Source: Cellulomonas pakistanensis
GTDB taxonomy: Bacteria > Actinomycetota > Actinomycetes > Actinomycetales > Cellulomonadaceae
Direction: 5' to 3'
DNA length: 64,000 bases
Assembly (NCBI RefSeq): GCF_016862755.1
Contig: NZ_BONO01000019.1
Location: forward strand, 1 to 64,000
Every line of letters begins with the position of its first letter. Position 1 is the first letter of the stretch. Positions 41,025 through 51,500 of the stretch are shown here, piece after piece. Below the pieces are notes generated by a model. That model had not been told where the DNA came from. It searched no databases and saw nothing but the letters and a program-made list of their open reading frames with translations. Made by a program: the position numbers and the translations under genes.

Positions 41025-41084
41025 GGTGCACGATACACGTCGAGGGTGCCCACACGGGGGCACCCTCGACGTGTCTCATGCACC
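41025..41084. repeat. Intergenic palindromic repeat, copy D
   Basis: Arms of 27 bp with two mismatches, six-base loop ACACGG. It fills the gap between the AbiEi-like stop codon (8 bp away) and the convergent symporter stop codon (9 bp away), so it is probably also their shared terminator. Confidence 0.9.
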
Positions 41085-41092
41085 CTCAGGGG

Positions 41093-42676
41093 TCAGTGCG
41101 GGGTGGCGCGCTCCGCGCCGGCGCCCGTCAGGCTGCGCACCTCCATCTCCGCCTGCTTCAGGCGGTCCGCGTCCGAGGACGTCACCGTGCCCAGCCAGCC
41201 CGCCAGGAACCCGATCGGCACGGACACCAGCGCCGGGTTCGCCAGCGGGAACCAGGCGATGTCCGCGCCCGGGAACATCGCCGTCTCCGAGCCGGTGACC
41301 ACGGGGGAGAACACGATGAGCACCAGCGCCGACAGCAGCCCGCCGTAGATGCTCCACACCGACCCGCGCGTGCTGAACCGGCGCCAGTACAGCGAGTACA
41401 GGATGGACGGGAGGTTGGCGCTGGCCGCGATCGCGAAGGCCAGCGAGACGAGGAACGCCACGTTCTGCCCGTTCGCGAGCACGCCGCCGACGATCGACAC
41501 CAGGCCGACGACGACCGCCGTGGTCCGGGCGACCCGCACCTCCTTCTCCGGCGACGCCTTCCCGTCCTTGAGCACGCCGTTGTAGACGTCGTGCGCGAAC
41601 GACGCCGCGGCGGTGATCGTCAGCCCCGCGACCACCGCGAGGATCGTCGCGAACGCGACCGCCGCGATGATGCCGAGCAGCAGGGTGCCGCCGAGCTCGT
41701 ACGCCAGCGCCGGCGCCGCCGAGTTCGCGCCGCCCGGCGCCGCGAGGATCGCGTCCACCCCGACGAGGTACGCCGCGCCGAACCCGAGGATCAGCGTGAA
41801 CAGGTAGAACGCGCCGATGAGCCCGATCGCCCACGTGACCGACCGCCGGGCCTCGCGCGCGGTCGGCACCGTGTAGAACCGCATGAGCACGTGGGGGAGC
41901 CCGGCCGCGCCGAGCACCAGGGCGATGGCGAGCGAGACGAACCCGAGCTTCGAGGCGTCCGAGGCGCCGTACTGCAGCATCGGCTCGAGGATCCGGTCGC
42001 CCTCCGGGTGCGCCGCCGAGGCCCGCTCGAGCAGCGTCGACAGGTTGCCGCCGTCGAGCACCAGCACCCACACGGTCATCACGCCGGCGCCGACGATCAG
42101 CAGCACGGCCTTGATGATCTGCACCCAGGTGGTGCCCTTCATGCCGCCGACCAGCACGTAGACGATCATCAGCGCGCCGACGACCGCGATCACCAGCGAC
42201 TGCCCGAGCTGGTCCTGCACGCCGAGCAGCAGAGCGACGAGCCCGCCGGCGCCGGCCATCTGCGCGAGCAGGTAGAAGAACGACACCGCCAGCGTCGAGA
42301 TCGCGGCCGCGGTGCGCACGGGCCGCTGCCGCATCCGGAAGCTCAGGACGTCGGCCATCGTGTACTTGCCGGTGTTGCGCAGCGGCTCGGCGACCAGCAG
42401 CAGCGCCACCAGCCAGGCGACGAGGAAGCCGATGGAGTACAGCAGCCCGTCGTACCCGTACACGGCGACGGCGCCGGCGATGCCGAGGAACGACGCGGCC
42501 GAGAGGTAGTCGCCCGCGATCGCGATGCCGTTCTGCCGCCCCGTGAACGCGCGGCCGCCGTGGTAGAAGTCGCCGGCCTGGCGCGGCCCGCGGGACACCC
42601 GCACGACGACCACGAGCGTGACGGCGACGAACGCGCCGAAGATCGCGATGTTGACCCAGGGGTTGCCGACGTCCAT
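41093..42676 (-). CDS. Cation/acetate-type solute symporter (SSS family, ActP-like)
   Basis: A 527-residue sodium:solute symporter with about 13 membrane helices. Family stretches are DFYHGGRAFTGRQNGIAIAGDYLSAASFLGIAG near the N-terminus and LGAAGLPHVLMRFYTVPTAREARRS in the middle, the latter shared with acetate permease ActP. Glycolate or another short carboxylate is an alternative substrate. The ATG overlaps the stop codon of the upstream DUF485 gene by one base (TGATG), so the two are co-translated, as in the E. coli yjcH-actP pair. Lies in the tuf-rpsJ interval. Confidence 0.92.
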   Translation of the reverse strand: MDVGNPWVNIAIFGAFVAVTLVVVVRVSRGPRQAGDFYHGGRAFTGRQNGIAIAGDYLSAASFLGIAGAVAVYGYDGLLYSIGFLVAWLVALLLVAEPLRNTGKYTMADVLSFRMRQRPVRTAAAISTLAVSFFYLLAQMAGAGGLVALLLGVQDQLGQSLVIAVVGALMIVYVLVGGMKGTTWVQIIKAVLLIVGAGVMTVWVLVLDGGNLSTLLERASAAHPEGDRILEPMLQYGASDASKLGFVSLAIALVLGAAGLPHVLMRFYTVPTAREARRSVTWAIGLIGAFYLFTLILGFGAAYLVGVDAILAAPGGANSAAPALAYELGGTLLLGIIAAVAFATILAVVAGLTITAAASFAHDVYNGVLKDGKASPEKEVRVARTTAVVVGLVSIVGGVLANGQNVAFLVSLAFAIAASANLPSILYSLYWRRFSTRGSVWSIYGGLLSALVLIVFSPVVTGSETAMFPGADIAWFPLANPALVSVPIGFLAGWLGTVTSSDADRLKQAEMEVRSLTGAGAERATPH

Positions 42677-43050
42677 CAGGCGTCCCCCTCGAGCTCGCCG
42701 CGCATCCGGTCCGCCAGCGGGTCCAGCCGCCGGTTCGCGTGCCGCACGTACAGCCAGGTGATGAGGAACGTGGACACGAACTGGCCGAGCCCGAGCAGCA
42801 GCCCGACGTTGAGCGCGCCCACGACGCGGGTGCTCATGAGGTCCTCGGCGTACGTCGACAGCAGCACGTAGAGCAGGTACCAGCCCAGGAACGCCGCCGT
42901 CATCGGGAACGCGAACCGGCGGAACCGGGAGCGCAGCTCCGCGAACTCGGGGGACGCCTGCGCGCGGACCCAGTCGTCCGGCCCGGGCGGAGCGGGCGGG
43001 CCGCCCGTCGTGGTGCCGGCGCGCGCGGGCAGGTCGGGGTCGTGCGACAT
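42676..43050 (-). CDS. DUF485 membrane protein, symporter partner (YjcH-like)
   Basis: A 124-residue protein with two helices: FPMTAAFLGWYLLYVLLSTYA in parts, and a second around VGLLLGLGQFVSTFLITWLYV. Between them is the DLMS segment. The conserved F-x-x-L-x-x-R-F-R-x-F-x-F-P pattern before the first helix fits DUF485. Such proteins are encoded with ActP-type symporters, and this one overlaps the symporter start by one base. Its biochemical role is not known. GGAAGGG lies upstream of the ATG. Confidence 0.9.
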   Translation of the reverse strand: MSHDPDLPARAGTTTGGPPAPPGPDDWVRAQASPEFAELRSRFRRFAFPMTAAFLGWYLLYVLLSTYAEDLMSTRVVGALNVGLLLGLGQFVSTFLITWLYVRHANRRLDPLADRMRGELEGDA

Positions 43051-43217
43051 CGGCGTCGCCCTTCCGTCGTGGACCCGCGCCCCCCGCGGGTACCGTGGTC
43101 ACGACCCTGACGGGGCAGGCGCTCGCCGGTCAAGGCCCCCGGGCCGCCCGTGCCGCCCCGGGGCCCGGCTCCGCGGCCCGCGCGCCGCGTGATCACGCGG
43201 GTGTGACGCAGGTCCGG

Positions 43218-43247
43218 TTGGACCTTTCGGGCCCCGCCTGGCACACT
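43218..43247 (+). promoter_or_regulatory. Promoter of the S10-spc-alpha cluster
   Basis: TTGGAC (43218-43223), 18 bases, then CACACT (43242-43247). This gives a leader of about 250 bases before rpsJ. No gene is seen in the 456-bp gap from the DUF485 start. Confidence 0.6.
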
Positions 43248-43506
43248 AGACAAGTTGCCCGACGACGGGGGTGTCTGCGCGCGTGCGCCCGGACGCCCCG
43301 ACGAGCGGGCACGGGACGCGTGCGAGTCCAGCAGCAAGCCCGGGGTCACCCGGCGTCGGACTCATCACCAAACGAAGACCTCGTCCCGGCCGGCGCGCGC
43401 CCTGCGCACCCGGACGGGACCGGCGCTGAGGAACGTCGCGAAACGCGACACGCCCGAGCGCGGGGGTCGGACTCCAGTAGTTCGAGAGAGAGAAGCAGAC
43501 GACGCC

Positions 43507-43815
43507 ATGGCGGGACAGAAGATCCGCATCCGGCTCAAGTCCTACGACCACGAGGTCATCGACAGCTCGGCGCGCAAGATCGTCGACACGGTGAGCCGCG
43601 CTGGTGCGACGGTCGTGGGCCCGGTGCCGCTCCCGACGGAGAAGAACGTCTTCGTCGTCATCCGGTCGCCCCACAAGTACAAGGACAGCCGCGAGCACTT
43701 CGAGATGCGCACGCACAAGCGGCTCATCGACATCATCGATCCCACGCCGAAGGCGGTCGACTCGCTCATGCGTCTCGACCTGCCCGCGGACGTGAACATC
43801 GAGATCAAGCTCTGA
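43507..43815 (+). CDS. rpsJ: 30S ribosomal protein S10
   Basis: A 102-residue protein (E. coli 103) of the 30S head that also acts in NusB-dependent antitermination. It starts [19 protein letters not shown] and carries [37 protein letters not shown] in segments. It is the first gene of the large ribosomal cluster and has a long leader, as in other bacteria. Confidence 0.98.
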   Translation: MAGQKIRIRLKSYDHEVIDSSARKIVDTVSRAGATVVGPVPLPTEKNVFVVIRSPHKYKDSREHFEMRTHKRLIDIIDPTPKAVDSLMRLDLPADVNIEIKL

Positions 43816-43837
43816 CGCTGGGAAGGAACTGATCTTC

Positions 43838-44497
43838 ATGGTTACCCAGCAGAACGCGCGCCCCGTCACGGCGGTGCTCGGCACGAAGCTCGGCATGACG
43901 CAGGTCTGGGACGACAACGGTCGTCTCGTCCCCGTCACGGTCGTCTCGGTCGGCACCAACGTCGTGACCCAGGTGCGCTCCGCTGAGGCCGACGGCTACG
44001 CCGCGGTGCAGCTGGCCTACGGCCAGGTGGACCCGCGCAAGGTCACGAAGCCGCTCAAGGGCCACTTCGAGAAGGCCGGGGTCACCCCCCGCCGGCACGT
44101 GGCCGAGATCCGCACGTCGGACGCCGCCGAGTTCACGCTCGGCCAGGAGATCACCGCGGCCGCCTTCGAGGCCGGCACGCTGGTCGACGTGATCGGCACC
44201 ACCAAGGGCAAGGGCACCGCCGGTGTCATGAAGCGCCACGGGTTCGCCGGTGTGGGCGCCTCGCACGGTGCGCACCGCAACCACCGCAAGCCGGGCTCGA
44301 TCGGTGGCGCCTCGACGCCGTCGCGCGTGTTCAAGGGCCTGCGGATGGCCGGTCGCATGGGCGCCGCCCGCCAGACCACCCAGAACCTGACCGTCCACGC
44401 GGTCGACGCCGAGAAGGGTCTGCTGCTGCTCAAGGGCGCGGTTCCGGGCCCGAAGCGCGGCGTCGTCGTCGTGCGTACCGCCGTGAAGGGGGCATGA
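43838..44497 (+). CDS. rplC: 50S ribosomal protein L3
   Basis: A 219-residue assembly-initiating 50S protein (E. coli 209). The extended loop that reaches the peptidyl-transferase centre is seen as [36 protein letters not shown] lies before the ATG, 22 bp after rpsJ. Its stop codon overlaps an ATG four bases long that is not the preferred rplD start. Confidence 0.98.
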   Translation: MVTQQNARPVTAVLGTKLGMTQVWDDNGRLVPVTVVSVGTNVVTQVRSAEADGYAAVQLAYGQVDPRKVTKPLKGHFEKAGVTPRRHVAEIRTSDAAEFTLGQEITAAAFEAGTLVDVIGTTKGKGTAGVMKRHGFAGVGASHGAHRNHRKPGSIGGASTPSRVFKGLRMAGRMGAARQTTQNLTVHAVDAEKGLLLLKGAVPGPKRGVVVVRTAVKGA

Positions 44498-44502
44498 ACC
44501 TC

Positions 44503-45195
44503 ATGTCCGAGACGCTGACCGTCGACGTGCTCGACGCCCAGGGCAAGAAGGCCGGCACCGCCGACCTGCCCGGTGAGGTGTTCGACGCGCAGACGAACGT
44601 CCCGCTGATCCACCAGGTGGTCGTCGCCCAGCTCGCCGCCGCGCGCCAGGGCACCCACGACACCAAGACCCGCGGCGAGGTCCGCGGTGGTGGCAAGAAG
44701 CCGTACAAGCAGAAGGGCACCGGCCGCGCCCGTCAGGGCTCGACCCGTGCGCCGCAGTTCGCCGGCGGTGGCACCGTCCACGGCCCGACCCCGCGCGACT
44801 ACACCCAGCGGACCCCGAAGAAGATGAAGGCCGCGGCGCTCCGCGGTGCTCTCTCGGACCGCGCCCGCGCCGGCCGCGTGCACGTGGTGACGGGCTTCGG
44901 CATCGACGAGGCCCCCTCGACCAAGGCCGCGCTGCAGGTCCTGGACACGCTGTCCGGCCGCAAGCACGTCCTCGTGGTCGTGGAGCGCGCGGACGAGCTG
45001 GCCTGGAAGTCGCTGCGGAACGTCGAGCGGGTCCACCTGCTCGTCGCCGACCAGCTCAACACCTACGACGTGCTCGTCTCCGACGACGTCGTGTTCACCC
45101 AGGGCGCGCTCGACACGTTCCTCGCCGGTCCCGTCAAGGGCCGCGGCGCGACCGCCGTCGCGACGTCGTCCGAGGCCGAGGAGGACGCCAAGTGA
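44503..45195 (+). CDS. rplD: 50S ribosomal protein L4
   Basis: A 230-residue protein (E. coli 201) lining the exit tunnel through its long loop ([27 protein letters not shown]). In E. coli L4 represses its own operon. The ATG at 44503 is preferred because GAAGGGGG stands about ten bases upstream; the ATG at 44494 overlaps the rplC stop and has no room for a ribosome site. The C-terminus has an acidic Ala/Glu tail. Confidence 0.96.
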   Translation: MSETLTVDVLDAQGKKAGTADLPGEVFDAQTNVPLIHQVVVAQLAAARQGTHDTKTRGEVRGGGKKPYKQKGTGRARQGSTRAPQFAGGGTVHGPTPRDYTQRTPKKMKAAALRGALSDRARAGRVHVVTGFGIDEAPSTKAALQVLDTLSGRKHVLVVVERADELAWKSLRNVERVHLLVADQLNTYDVLVSDDVVFTQGALDTFLAGPVKGRGATAVATSSEAEEDAK

Positions 45196-45494
45196 CCGCC
45201 GTCGCCAAGGACCCCCGCGACATCCTGATCGCGCCGGTCGTCTCCGAGAAGAGCTACGGGCTCCTCGACGAGGGCAAGTACACCTTCATCGTCGACCCGC
45301 GCGCGAACAAGACCGAGATCAAGATCGCCGTCGAGCAGGTCTTCTCGGTCAAGGTCGACTCCGTGAACACGATCAACCGCAAGGGCAAGACGCGGCGGAC
45401 CCGTTCCGGCATCGGCAAGCGCAAGGACACGAAGCGCGCGATCGTCACCCTCCGCGAGGGCACGATCGACATCTTCGGCGGACCGGTCGGCTGA
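45192..45494 (+). CDS. rplW: 50S ribosomal protein L23
   Basis: A 100-residue protein at the exit tunnel mouth, docking site for trigger factor and SRP. It shows [24 protein letters not shown] and [20 protein letters not shown]. The GTG start overlaps the rplD stop codon, and GAGGAGG upstream lies inside rplD, so translation is coupled. Confidence 0.98.
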   Translation: MTAVAKDPRDILIAPVVSEKSYGLLDEGKYTFIVDPRANKTEIKIAVEQVFSVKVDSVNTINRKGKTRRTRSGIGKRKDTKRAIVTLREGTIDIFGGPVG

Positions 45495-45527
45495 CCGGGC
45501 CCGAGAGCAGATTGAGGACAGATCCCC

Positions 45528-46364
<837 letters not shown>

Positions 46365-46380
46365 TAGGGAGCCGGGAGAC

Positions 46381-46662
46381 ATGCCTCGCAGCCTGAAGAA
46401 GGGGCCCTTCGTCGACGGGCACCTGCAGAAGAAGGTCGACGCGCAGAACGCCGCCGGCACCAAGAACGTCATCAAGACGTGGTCGCGTCGTTCGATGATC
46501 ACCCCGGACTTCCTGGGCCACACGTTCGCGGTGCACGACGGCCGCAAGCACACGCCGGTGTTCGTGACGGAGTCGATGGTCGGGCACAAGCTCGGCGAGT
46601 TCGCCCCGACGCGCACGTTCCGCGGCCACGAGAAGGACGACCGGAAGGGCCGTCGCCGCTGA
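46381..46662 (+). CDS. rpsS: 30S ribosomal protein S19
   Basis: A 93-residue protein (E. coli 92) of the 30S head that contacts S13 and the A-site tRNA. It starts [18 protein letters not shown] and ends with the basic KGRRR tail. GGGAG lies upstream of the ATG. Confidence 0.98.
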   Translation: MPRSLKKGPFVDGHLQKKVDAQNAAGTKNVIKTWSRRSMITPDFLGHTFAVHDGRKHTPVFVTESMVGHKLGEFAPTRTFRGHEKDDRKGRRR

Positions 46663-46718
46663 CCCCCGGGTCAGCCGAGCGACTGCCCCGACGGCAGAGA
46701 CAAGAAGGCAGGACAGCA

Positions 46719-47084
46719 ATGGAAGCCAAGGCGAAGGCGCGGTTCGTCCGTGTCACGCCCCAGAAGGCCCGGCGCGTCGTGGACCTCATCCGTGGCAAGC
46801 AGGCCGGCGAGGCCGTGTCGACGCTGAAGTTCGCGCCGCAGGCCGCTGGTGAGACGGTCCTCAAGGTCGTCGAGTCGGCGATCGCGAACGCCCGCGAGGG
46901 CGCCAAGCGTGCCGGTGAGCGCTTCGACGAGGGCAACCTCTACGTGGCCGAGGCGTTCGTGGACGAGGGTCCGACGCTGAAGCGGTTCCGCCCCCGGGCG
47001 CAGGGCCGCGCGAGCCAGATCCTCAAGCGCACGAGCCACATCACCGTGGTCGTCGCCGAGCGTGAGACGAAGGGAAGGGCCTGA
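46719..47084 (+). CDS. rplV: 50S ribosomal protein L22
   Basis: A 121-residue protein (E. coli 110) with a beta-hairpin in the exit tunnel. It has [20 protein letters not shown] and the hairpin segment [31 protein letters not shown] precedes the ATG at 46719; the open frame upstream is a shadow of rpsS. It abuts rpsC. Confidence 0.98.
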   Translation: MEAKAKARFVRVTPQKARRVVDLIRGKQAGEAVSTLKFAPQAAGETVLKVVESAIANAREGAKRAGERFDEGNLYVAEAFVDEGPTLKRFRPRAQGRASQILKRTSHITVVVAERETKGRA

Positions 47085-47086
47085 CA

Positions 47087-47926
47087 GTGGGACAGAAGGT
47101 CAACCCGCTCGGGTACCGCCTGGGCATCACGACCGACCACCGCTCGCGGTGGTTCGCCGACTCGACCAAGCCGGGTCAGCGGTACCGCGACTACGTCCGC
47201 GAGGACGTGCAGATCCGCAAGCTCATGAGCACGGGTCTCGAGCGCGCGGGCATCGCGAAGGTGGAGATCGAGCGCACGCGTGACCGCGTCCGCGTCGACA
47301 TCCACACCGCGCGCCCGGGCATCGTCATCGGCCGCCGCGGCGCCGAGGCGGACCGCATCCGCGGCGAGCTCGAGAAGCTCACGGGCAAGCAGGTCCAGCT
47401 CAACATCCTCGAGGTCAAGAACGCCGAGATCGAGGCGCAGCTGGTCGCGCAGGGCATCGCCGAGCAGCTCGCGTCGCGCGTGTCCTTCCGTCGTGCGATG
47501 CGCAAGGGCATGCAGTCCGCGCAGCGCGCCGGCGCCAAGGGCATCCGCGTGCAGGTCTCCGGCCGCCTCGGCGGCGCGGAGATGAGCCGCACGGAGTTCT
47601 ACCGCGAGGGCCGCGTGCCCCTGCACACGCTCCGCGCGAACATCGACTACGGCTTCTTCGAGGCCCGCACGACCTTCGGCCGCATCGGCGTGAAGGTCTG
47701 GGTCTACAAGGGCGACATGACCGAGCGCGACTTCGCCCGCGAGCAGGCCACGCAGGCCCCGCGCCAGTCCCGCGGCCCCCGTGGGGACCGTGGCGACCGC
47801 GGCGGCGACCGTGGCCCGCGTGGCGGCGGCCGCCGGAACGAGCGGACCGAGGCCCCCGCGGCCGAGGCCACCGCTGCTCCGGCCGCCGAGGCGACGTCCG
47901 CTCCTGAGACCGGAACGGAGGCCTGA
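47087..47926 (+). CDS. rpsC: 30S ribosomal protein S3
   Basis: A 279-residue protein (E. coli 233) at the mRNA entry site, with the KH domain [17 protein letters not shown] (the GxxG-like loop) and the usual [20 protein letters not shown]. The extra C-terminal 60 residues are Arg/Gly/Asp-rich and then Ala/Pro/Glu-rich ([18 protein letters not shown]), a low-complexity extension common in high-GC actinobacteria. GTG start two bases after rplV. Confidence 0.97.
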   Translation: MGQKVNPLGYRLGITTDHRSRWFADSTKPGQRYRDYVREDVQIRKLMSTGLERAGIAKVEIERTRDRVRVDIHTARPGIVIGRRGAEADRIRGELEKLTGKQVQLNILEVKNAEIEAQLVAQGIAEQLASRVSFRRAMRKGMQSAQRAGAKGIRVQVSGRLGGAEMSRTEFYREGRVPLHTLRANIDYGFFEARTTFGRIGVKVWVYKGDMTERDFAREQATQAPRQSRGPRGDRGDRGGDRGPRGGGRRNERTEAPAAEATAAPAAEATSAPETGTEA

Positions 47927-47929
47927 GCC

Positions 47930-48346
47930 GTGCTGATCCCGCGCAGGCTGAAGCACCGCAAGCAGCACCACCCGGGGCGCTCCGGCGCCGCGACCGGTGG
48001 CACCGCGATCTCGTTCGGCGAGTTCGGCATCCAGGCTCTGGAGCCGGCCTACGTCACGAACCGCCAGATCGAGGCTGCTCGTATCGCGATGACCCGCCAC
48101 ATCAAGCGTGGCGGCAAGGTCTGGATCAACATCTACCCGGACCGTCCGCTCACCAAGAAGCCCGCCGAGACCCGCATGGGTTCCGGTAAGGGTTCGCCGG
48201 AGTGGTGGATCGCCAACGTCAAGCCCGGCCGAGTGATGTTCGAGCTCGCCGGCGTCCCGGAGCCCCTGGCTCGCGAGGCCATGCGCCGCGCGCAGCACAA
48301 GCTCCCGATGAAGACCCGTTTCGTGGTTCGCGAGGGTGGTAACTGA
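47930..48346 (+). CDS. rplP: 50S ribosomal protein L16
   Basis: A 138-residue late-assembly protein (E. coli 136) near the A site. It starts [17 protein letters not shown] and has [20 protein letters not shown]. The GTG start is three bases after rpsC, and the stop codon overlaps the rpmC start (TGATG). Confidence 0.98.
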   Translation: MLIPRRLKHRKQHHPGRSGAATGGTAISFGEFGIQALEPAYVTNRQIEAARIAMTRHIKRGGKVWINIYPDRPLTKKPAETRMGSGKGSPEWWIANVKPGRVMFELAGVPEPLAREAMRRAQHKLPMKTRFVVREGGN

Positions 48347-48585
48347 TGGCTATCGGCACCAAGGACCTGGCTCCCACCGAGCTGGACGCCTTCGACGACG
48401 AGCGCCTCGTGGCCGAGCTGAAGAAGGCCAAGGAGGAGCTGTTCAACCTGCGCTTCCAGTCGGCCACCGGTCAGCTCGAGAGCCACGGCCGCCTCAAGGC
48501 CGTGCGTCGCGACATCGCCCGGATCTACACGATCCTGCGCGAGCGCGAGCTCGGCATCCGGACCGCGCCCAGCGCGAGCGAGTGA
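48346..48585 (+). CDS. rpmC: 50S ribosomal protein L29
   Basis: A 79-residue protein (E. coli 63) next to L23 at the tunnel exit. Its helical hairpin is [40 protein letters not shown] in parts. The extra residues are a short acidic C-terminal tail. It overlaps rplP by one base. Confidence 0.97.
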   Translation: MAIGTKDLAPTELDAFDDERLVAELKKAKEELFNLRFQSATGQLESHGRLKAVRRDIARIYTILRERELGIRTAPSASE

Positions 48586-48592
48586 GGACTCG

Positions 48593-48886
48593 ATGAGCGA
48601 GAACACCAACGAGGCCACCACCGCCACGGGGACGACCCGTCCCTACCGCAAGACGCGGCGCGGCTACGTGGTCAGCGACAAGATGGACAAGACCGTCGTG
48701 GTCGAGGTCGAGGACCGGGTCAAGCACCCGCTCTACGGCAAGGTCATCCGGCGGACCAGCAAGGTCAAGGCGCACGACGAGGCCAGCACGGCCGGCGTCG
48801 GTGACCTGGTCCTCATCATGGAGACCCGCCCGCTCTCCGCCACCAAGCGGTGGCGTCTGGTGGAGATCCTCGAGAAGGCGAAGTAA
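48593..48886 (+). CDS. rpsQ: 30S ribosomal protein S17
   Basis: A 97-residue primary rRNA-binding protein (E. coli 84). After a Thr-rich N-terminal extension of 15 residues it reads [33 protein letters not shown]. It ends the S10-type portion; rplN begins 79 bp downstream with no obvious terminator between them. Confidence 0.97.
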   Translation: MSENTNEATTATGTTRPYRKTRRGYVVSDKMDKTVVVEVEDRVKHPLYGKVIRRTSKVKAHDEASTAGVGDLVLIMETRPLSATKRWRLVEILEKAK

Positions 48887-48965
48887 GGCGCCCGCCTTCT
48901 CGTCCACTATCCGTTCGGCCAGGCTCGCCCAGCGCGAGAACCGGCAGACGACAGGAGTTCGATAG

Positions 48966-49334
48966 ATGATTCAGCAGGAGTCGCGACTTCGGGTCGCCGA
49001 CAACACGGGTGCGAAGGAGATCCTCTGCATCCGCGTTCTCGGTGGCTCGGGCCGTCGCTACGCCGGTATCGGTGACGTGATCGTCGCCACCGTCAAGGAC
49101 GCGATCCCCGGCGGCAACGTCAAGAAGGGCGACGTCGTCAAGGCGGTCGTCGTGCGCACCCGCAAGGAGCGCCGGCGCGTGGACGGCTCGTACATCAAGT
49201 TCGACGAGAACGCCGCCGTGATCCTCAAGAACGACGGTGAGCCCCGTGGCACGCGCATCTTCGGCCCCGTGGGCCGCGAGCTGCGCGACAAGAAGTTCAT
49301 GAAGATCATCTCGCTGGCGCCGGAGGTGCTCTGA
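48966..49334 (+). CDS. rplN: 50S ribosomal protein L14
   Basis: A 122-residue intersubunit-bridge protein (E. coli 123). It starts [18 protein letters not shown] and has the conserved [12 protein letters not shown]-type end, here [24 protein letters not shown] lies before the ATG. First gene of the spc-type portion. Confidence 0.98.
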   Translation: MIQQESRLRVADNTGAKEILCIRVLGGSGRRYAGIGDVIVATVKDAIPGGNVKKGDVVKAVVVRTRKERRRVDGSYIKFDENAAVILKNDGEPRGTRIFGPVGRELRDKKFMKIISLAPEVL

Positions 49335-49335
49335 C

Positions 49336-49683
49336 ATGGCGAAGATCAAGAAGGGCGACCTCGTGGTCGTCATCTCCGGCTCCCGCAAGGACCGGGGCAA
49401 GCAGGGGCGCGTCCTCGAGGTCCTGACGGACCGCGACCGCGTCCTCGTCGAGGGCGTGCACCGCATCACGAAGCACACCAAGGTCGGCCAGAGCCAGCGC
49501 GGCTCCCGCACCGGTGGCATCGAGACGGTCGAGGCCCCCATCCACATCAGCAACGTGATGCTGGTCGACCCGGAGACCAAGCGCGGTACCCGGGTCGGCT
49601 ACCGCACCGAGCAGGTCGAGCGCGACGGCCGGACCCGCACCGTTCGGGTCCGCGTCGCCAAGCGCTCCGGTAAGGACATCTGA
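49336..49683 (+). CDS. rplX: 50S ribosomal protein L24
   Basis: A 115-residue assembly initiator (E. coli 104). The KOW motif [27 protein letters not shown] is at the N-terminus. Its ATG is one base after the rplN stop, and its stop overlaps the rplE start (TGATG). Confidence 0.98.
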   Translation: MAKIKKGDLVVVISGSRKDRGKQGRVLEVLTDRDRVLVEGVHRITKHTKVGQSQRGSRTGGIETVEAPIHISNVMLVDPETKRGTRVGYRTEQVERDGRTRTVRVRVAKRSGKDI

Positions 49684-50264
49684 TGACCGCCACCGACGAG
49701 ACGACGCGCGCCTACCCGGTCCCGCGCCTGAAGGTCCGGTACAACGACGCCATCCGCACGGCGCTCCGCGAGGAGTTCTCCCACGAGAACGTGAACCAGG
49801 TCGCGCGCCTGGTGAAGGTCGTCGTGAACATGGGTGTCGGCGACGCGGCCAAGGACTCGAAGCTGATCGAGGGCGCGATCCGCGACCTCCAGCAGATCAC
49901 GGGTCAGAAGCCGCAGGTCACCAAGGCCCGCAAGTCCATCGCGCAGTTCAAGCTGCGCGAGGGCATGCCGATCGGCGCGCACGTCACGCTGCGCGGCGAC
50001 CGTGCCTGGGAGTTCCTGGACCGCCTGCTGTCGACCGCGCTGCCGCGCATCCGCGACTTCCGCGGGCTGTCGCCGAAGCAGTTCGACGGCCACGGCAACT
50101 ACACCTTCGGTCTGACCGAGCAGTCGATGTTCCACGAGATCGACCAGGACAAGATCGACCGGGTCCGGGGCATGGACATCACGGTGGTCACCACCGCGAC
50201 CACGGACGCGGAGGGCCGGGCGCTGCTGAAGCACCTGGGCTTCCCGTTCAAGGAGGAGAACTGA
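49683..50264 (+). CDS. rplE: 50S ribosomal protein L5
   Basis: A 193-residue 5S rRNA-binding protein (E. coli 179). Recognisable parts are [43 protein letters not shown] and the end FPFKEEN. It overlaps rplX by one base and is one base from the S14 gene. Confidence 0.98.
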   Translation: MTATDETTRAYPVPRLKVRYNDAIRTALREEFSHENVNQVARLVKVVVNMGVGDAAKDSKLIEGAIRDLQQITGQKPQVTKARKSIAQFKLREGMPIGAHVTLRGDRAWEFLDRLLSTALPRIRDFRGLSPKQFDGHGNYTFGLTEQSMFHEIDQDKIDRVRGMDITVVTTATTDAEGRALLKHLGFPFKEEN

Positions 50265-50265
50265 C

Positions 50266-50451
50266 ATGGCGAAGACCGCCCTGATCAACAAGGCCGCGGG
50301 CAAGCAGAAGTTCGCCGTGCGGGCCTACACCCGGTGCCAGCGCTGCGGGCGTCCGCACTCCGTGTACCGCAAGTTCGGCCTGTGCCGGATCTGCGTGCGC
50401 GAGATGGCCCACGCGGGCCAGCTCCCCGGTGTGACCAAGAGCAGCTGGTAA
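50266..50451 (+). CDS. rpsN: 30S ribosomal protein S14, zinc-binding (type Z)
   Basis: A 61-residue zinc-ribbon S14. The CxxC pair QRCGRPHS, with its preceding Cys, and LCRICVRE supply the four cysteines. Actinobacteria often keep a second, cysteine-free, zinc-independent S14 elsewhere for zinc starvation; none is in this window. The gene is sometimes named rpsZ. Confidence 0.97.
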   Translation: MAKTALINKAAGKQKFAVRAYTRCQRCGRPHSVYRKFGLCRICVREMAHAGQLPGVTKSSW

Positions 50452-50468
50452 ACAACGACGTCGCAGGT

Positions 50469-50503
50469 CCGCGGCGCGCCGCCCTCACGGGCGGCCGCCG
50501 CGG
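50469..50503 (+). promoter_or_regulatory. Hairpin before rpsH
   Basis: CCGCGGCGCGCCGCCC and GGGCGGCCGCCGCGG around TCAC, with one bulge, in the 82-bp spacer between the S14 and S8 genes. It ends about ten bases before the rpsH ribosome site. It could be a partial terminator or a regulatory structure. Confidence 0.45.
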
Positions 50504-50533
50504 AAACCACGGCGAGGAAGGGCGATAGCCCCC

Positions 50534-50932
50534 ATGACGATGACCGACCCGATCGCAGACTTCCTGACGCGTCTGCGCAACGCGAACTCGGCGCACCACG
50601 ACACGGTGACCATCCCGTACTCGAAGCTGAAGTCGCACATCGCGGAGATCCTGCAGGCCGAGGGCTACATCTCCGGCTGGACCACCGAGGACGCCCGCGT
50701 GGGCAAGAACCTCGTGGTCGAGCTGAAGTACGGCCCGAGCCGCGAGCGTGCGCTCGCCGGCATCAAGCGCGTGTCGAAGCCCGGCCTCCGGGTGTACGCG
50801 AAGTCCACCAACCTGCCGAAGGTCCTCGGCGGCCTGGGCGTGGCGATCCTGTCCACGTCCTCCGGTCTCCTGACGGACAAGCAGGCCGCCAAGAAGGGCG
50901 TGGGTGGGGAAGTCCTCGCCTACGTCTGGTAA
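50534..50932 (+). CDS. rpsH: 30S ribosomal protein S8
   Basis: A 132-residue primary rRNA binder (E. coli 130) and spc autoregulator in E. coli. It starts with [21 protein letters not shown] and ends [10 protein letters not shown]. Two ATGs lie two codons apart; 50534 is nearer to AGGAAGGG. Confidence 0.97.
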   Translation: MTMTDPIADFLTRLRNANSAHHDTVTIPYSKLKSHIAEILQAEGYISGWTTEDARVGKNLVVELKYGPSRERALAGIKRVSKPGLRVYAKSTNLPKVLGGLGVAILSTSSGLLTDKQAAKKGVGGEVLAYVW

Positions 50933-50957
50933 TTCCGAGACGGAAAGGAGCTAGCCA

Positions 50958-51497
50958 ATGTCTCGTATCGGCAGAATCCCCGTTTCGGTCCCGGCCGGCG
51001 TGGATGTTTCCATCAACGGCGCCGTCGTGACGGTGAAGGGCCCCAAGGGCACCCTCACGCACACGGTCGCGTCGCCCATCGAGGTCGCCCGCGACGACGA
51101 GGGGGCCCTCGTGGTCACCCGTCCGAACGACGAGCGCCTCTCGCGGTCGCTGCACGGCCTCACGCGCACCCTCCTGGCGAACCTCGTCACCGGCGTCACC
51201 GCCGGCTACGAGAAGAAGCTGGAGATCGTCGGCACCGGTTACCGCGTGACGGCCAAGGGTGACGCGCTCGAGTTCGCGCTCGGCTTCAGCCACCCCGTGT
51301 CCGTGACGCCGCCCGCCGGCATCACCTTCGCGGTCGAGTCCCCGACCAAGTTCTCGGTCTCGGGCATCGACAAGCAGCAGGTGGGCGAGGTCGCCGCGAA
51401 CATCCGCAAGATCCGCAAGCCCGAGCCGTACAAGGGCAAGGGCGTGCGCTACGCCGGCGAGAACGTCCGCCGCAAGGTCGGAAAGGCTGGTAAGTGA
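50958..51497 (+). CDS. rplF: 50S ribosomal protein L6
   Basis: A 179-residue protein (E. coli 177) near the factor-binding site. It begins [23 protein letters not shown] and ends with [22 protein letters not shown], the conserved C-terminal rRNA-binding part. GAAAGGAG lies before the ATG. Confidence 0.98.
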   Translation: MSRIGRIPVSVPAGVDVSINGAVVTVKGPKGTLTHTVASPIEVARDDEGALVVTRPNDERLSRSLHGLTRTLLANLVTGVTAGYEKKLEIVGTGYRVTAKGDALEFALGFSHPVSVTPPAGITFAVESPTKFSVSGIDKQQVGEVAANIRKIRKPEPYKGKGVRYAGENVRRKVGKAGK

Positions 51498-51500
51498 GCC

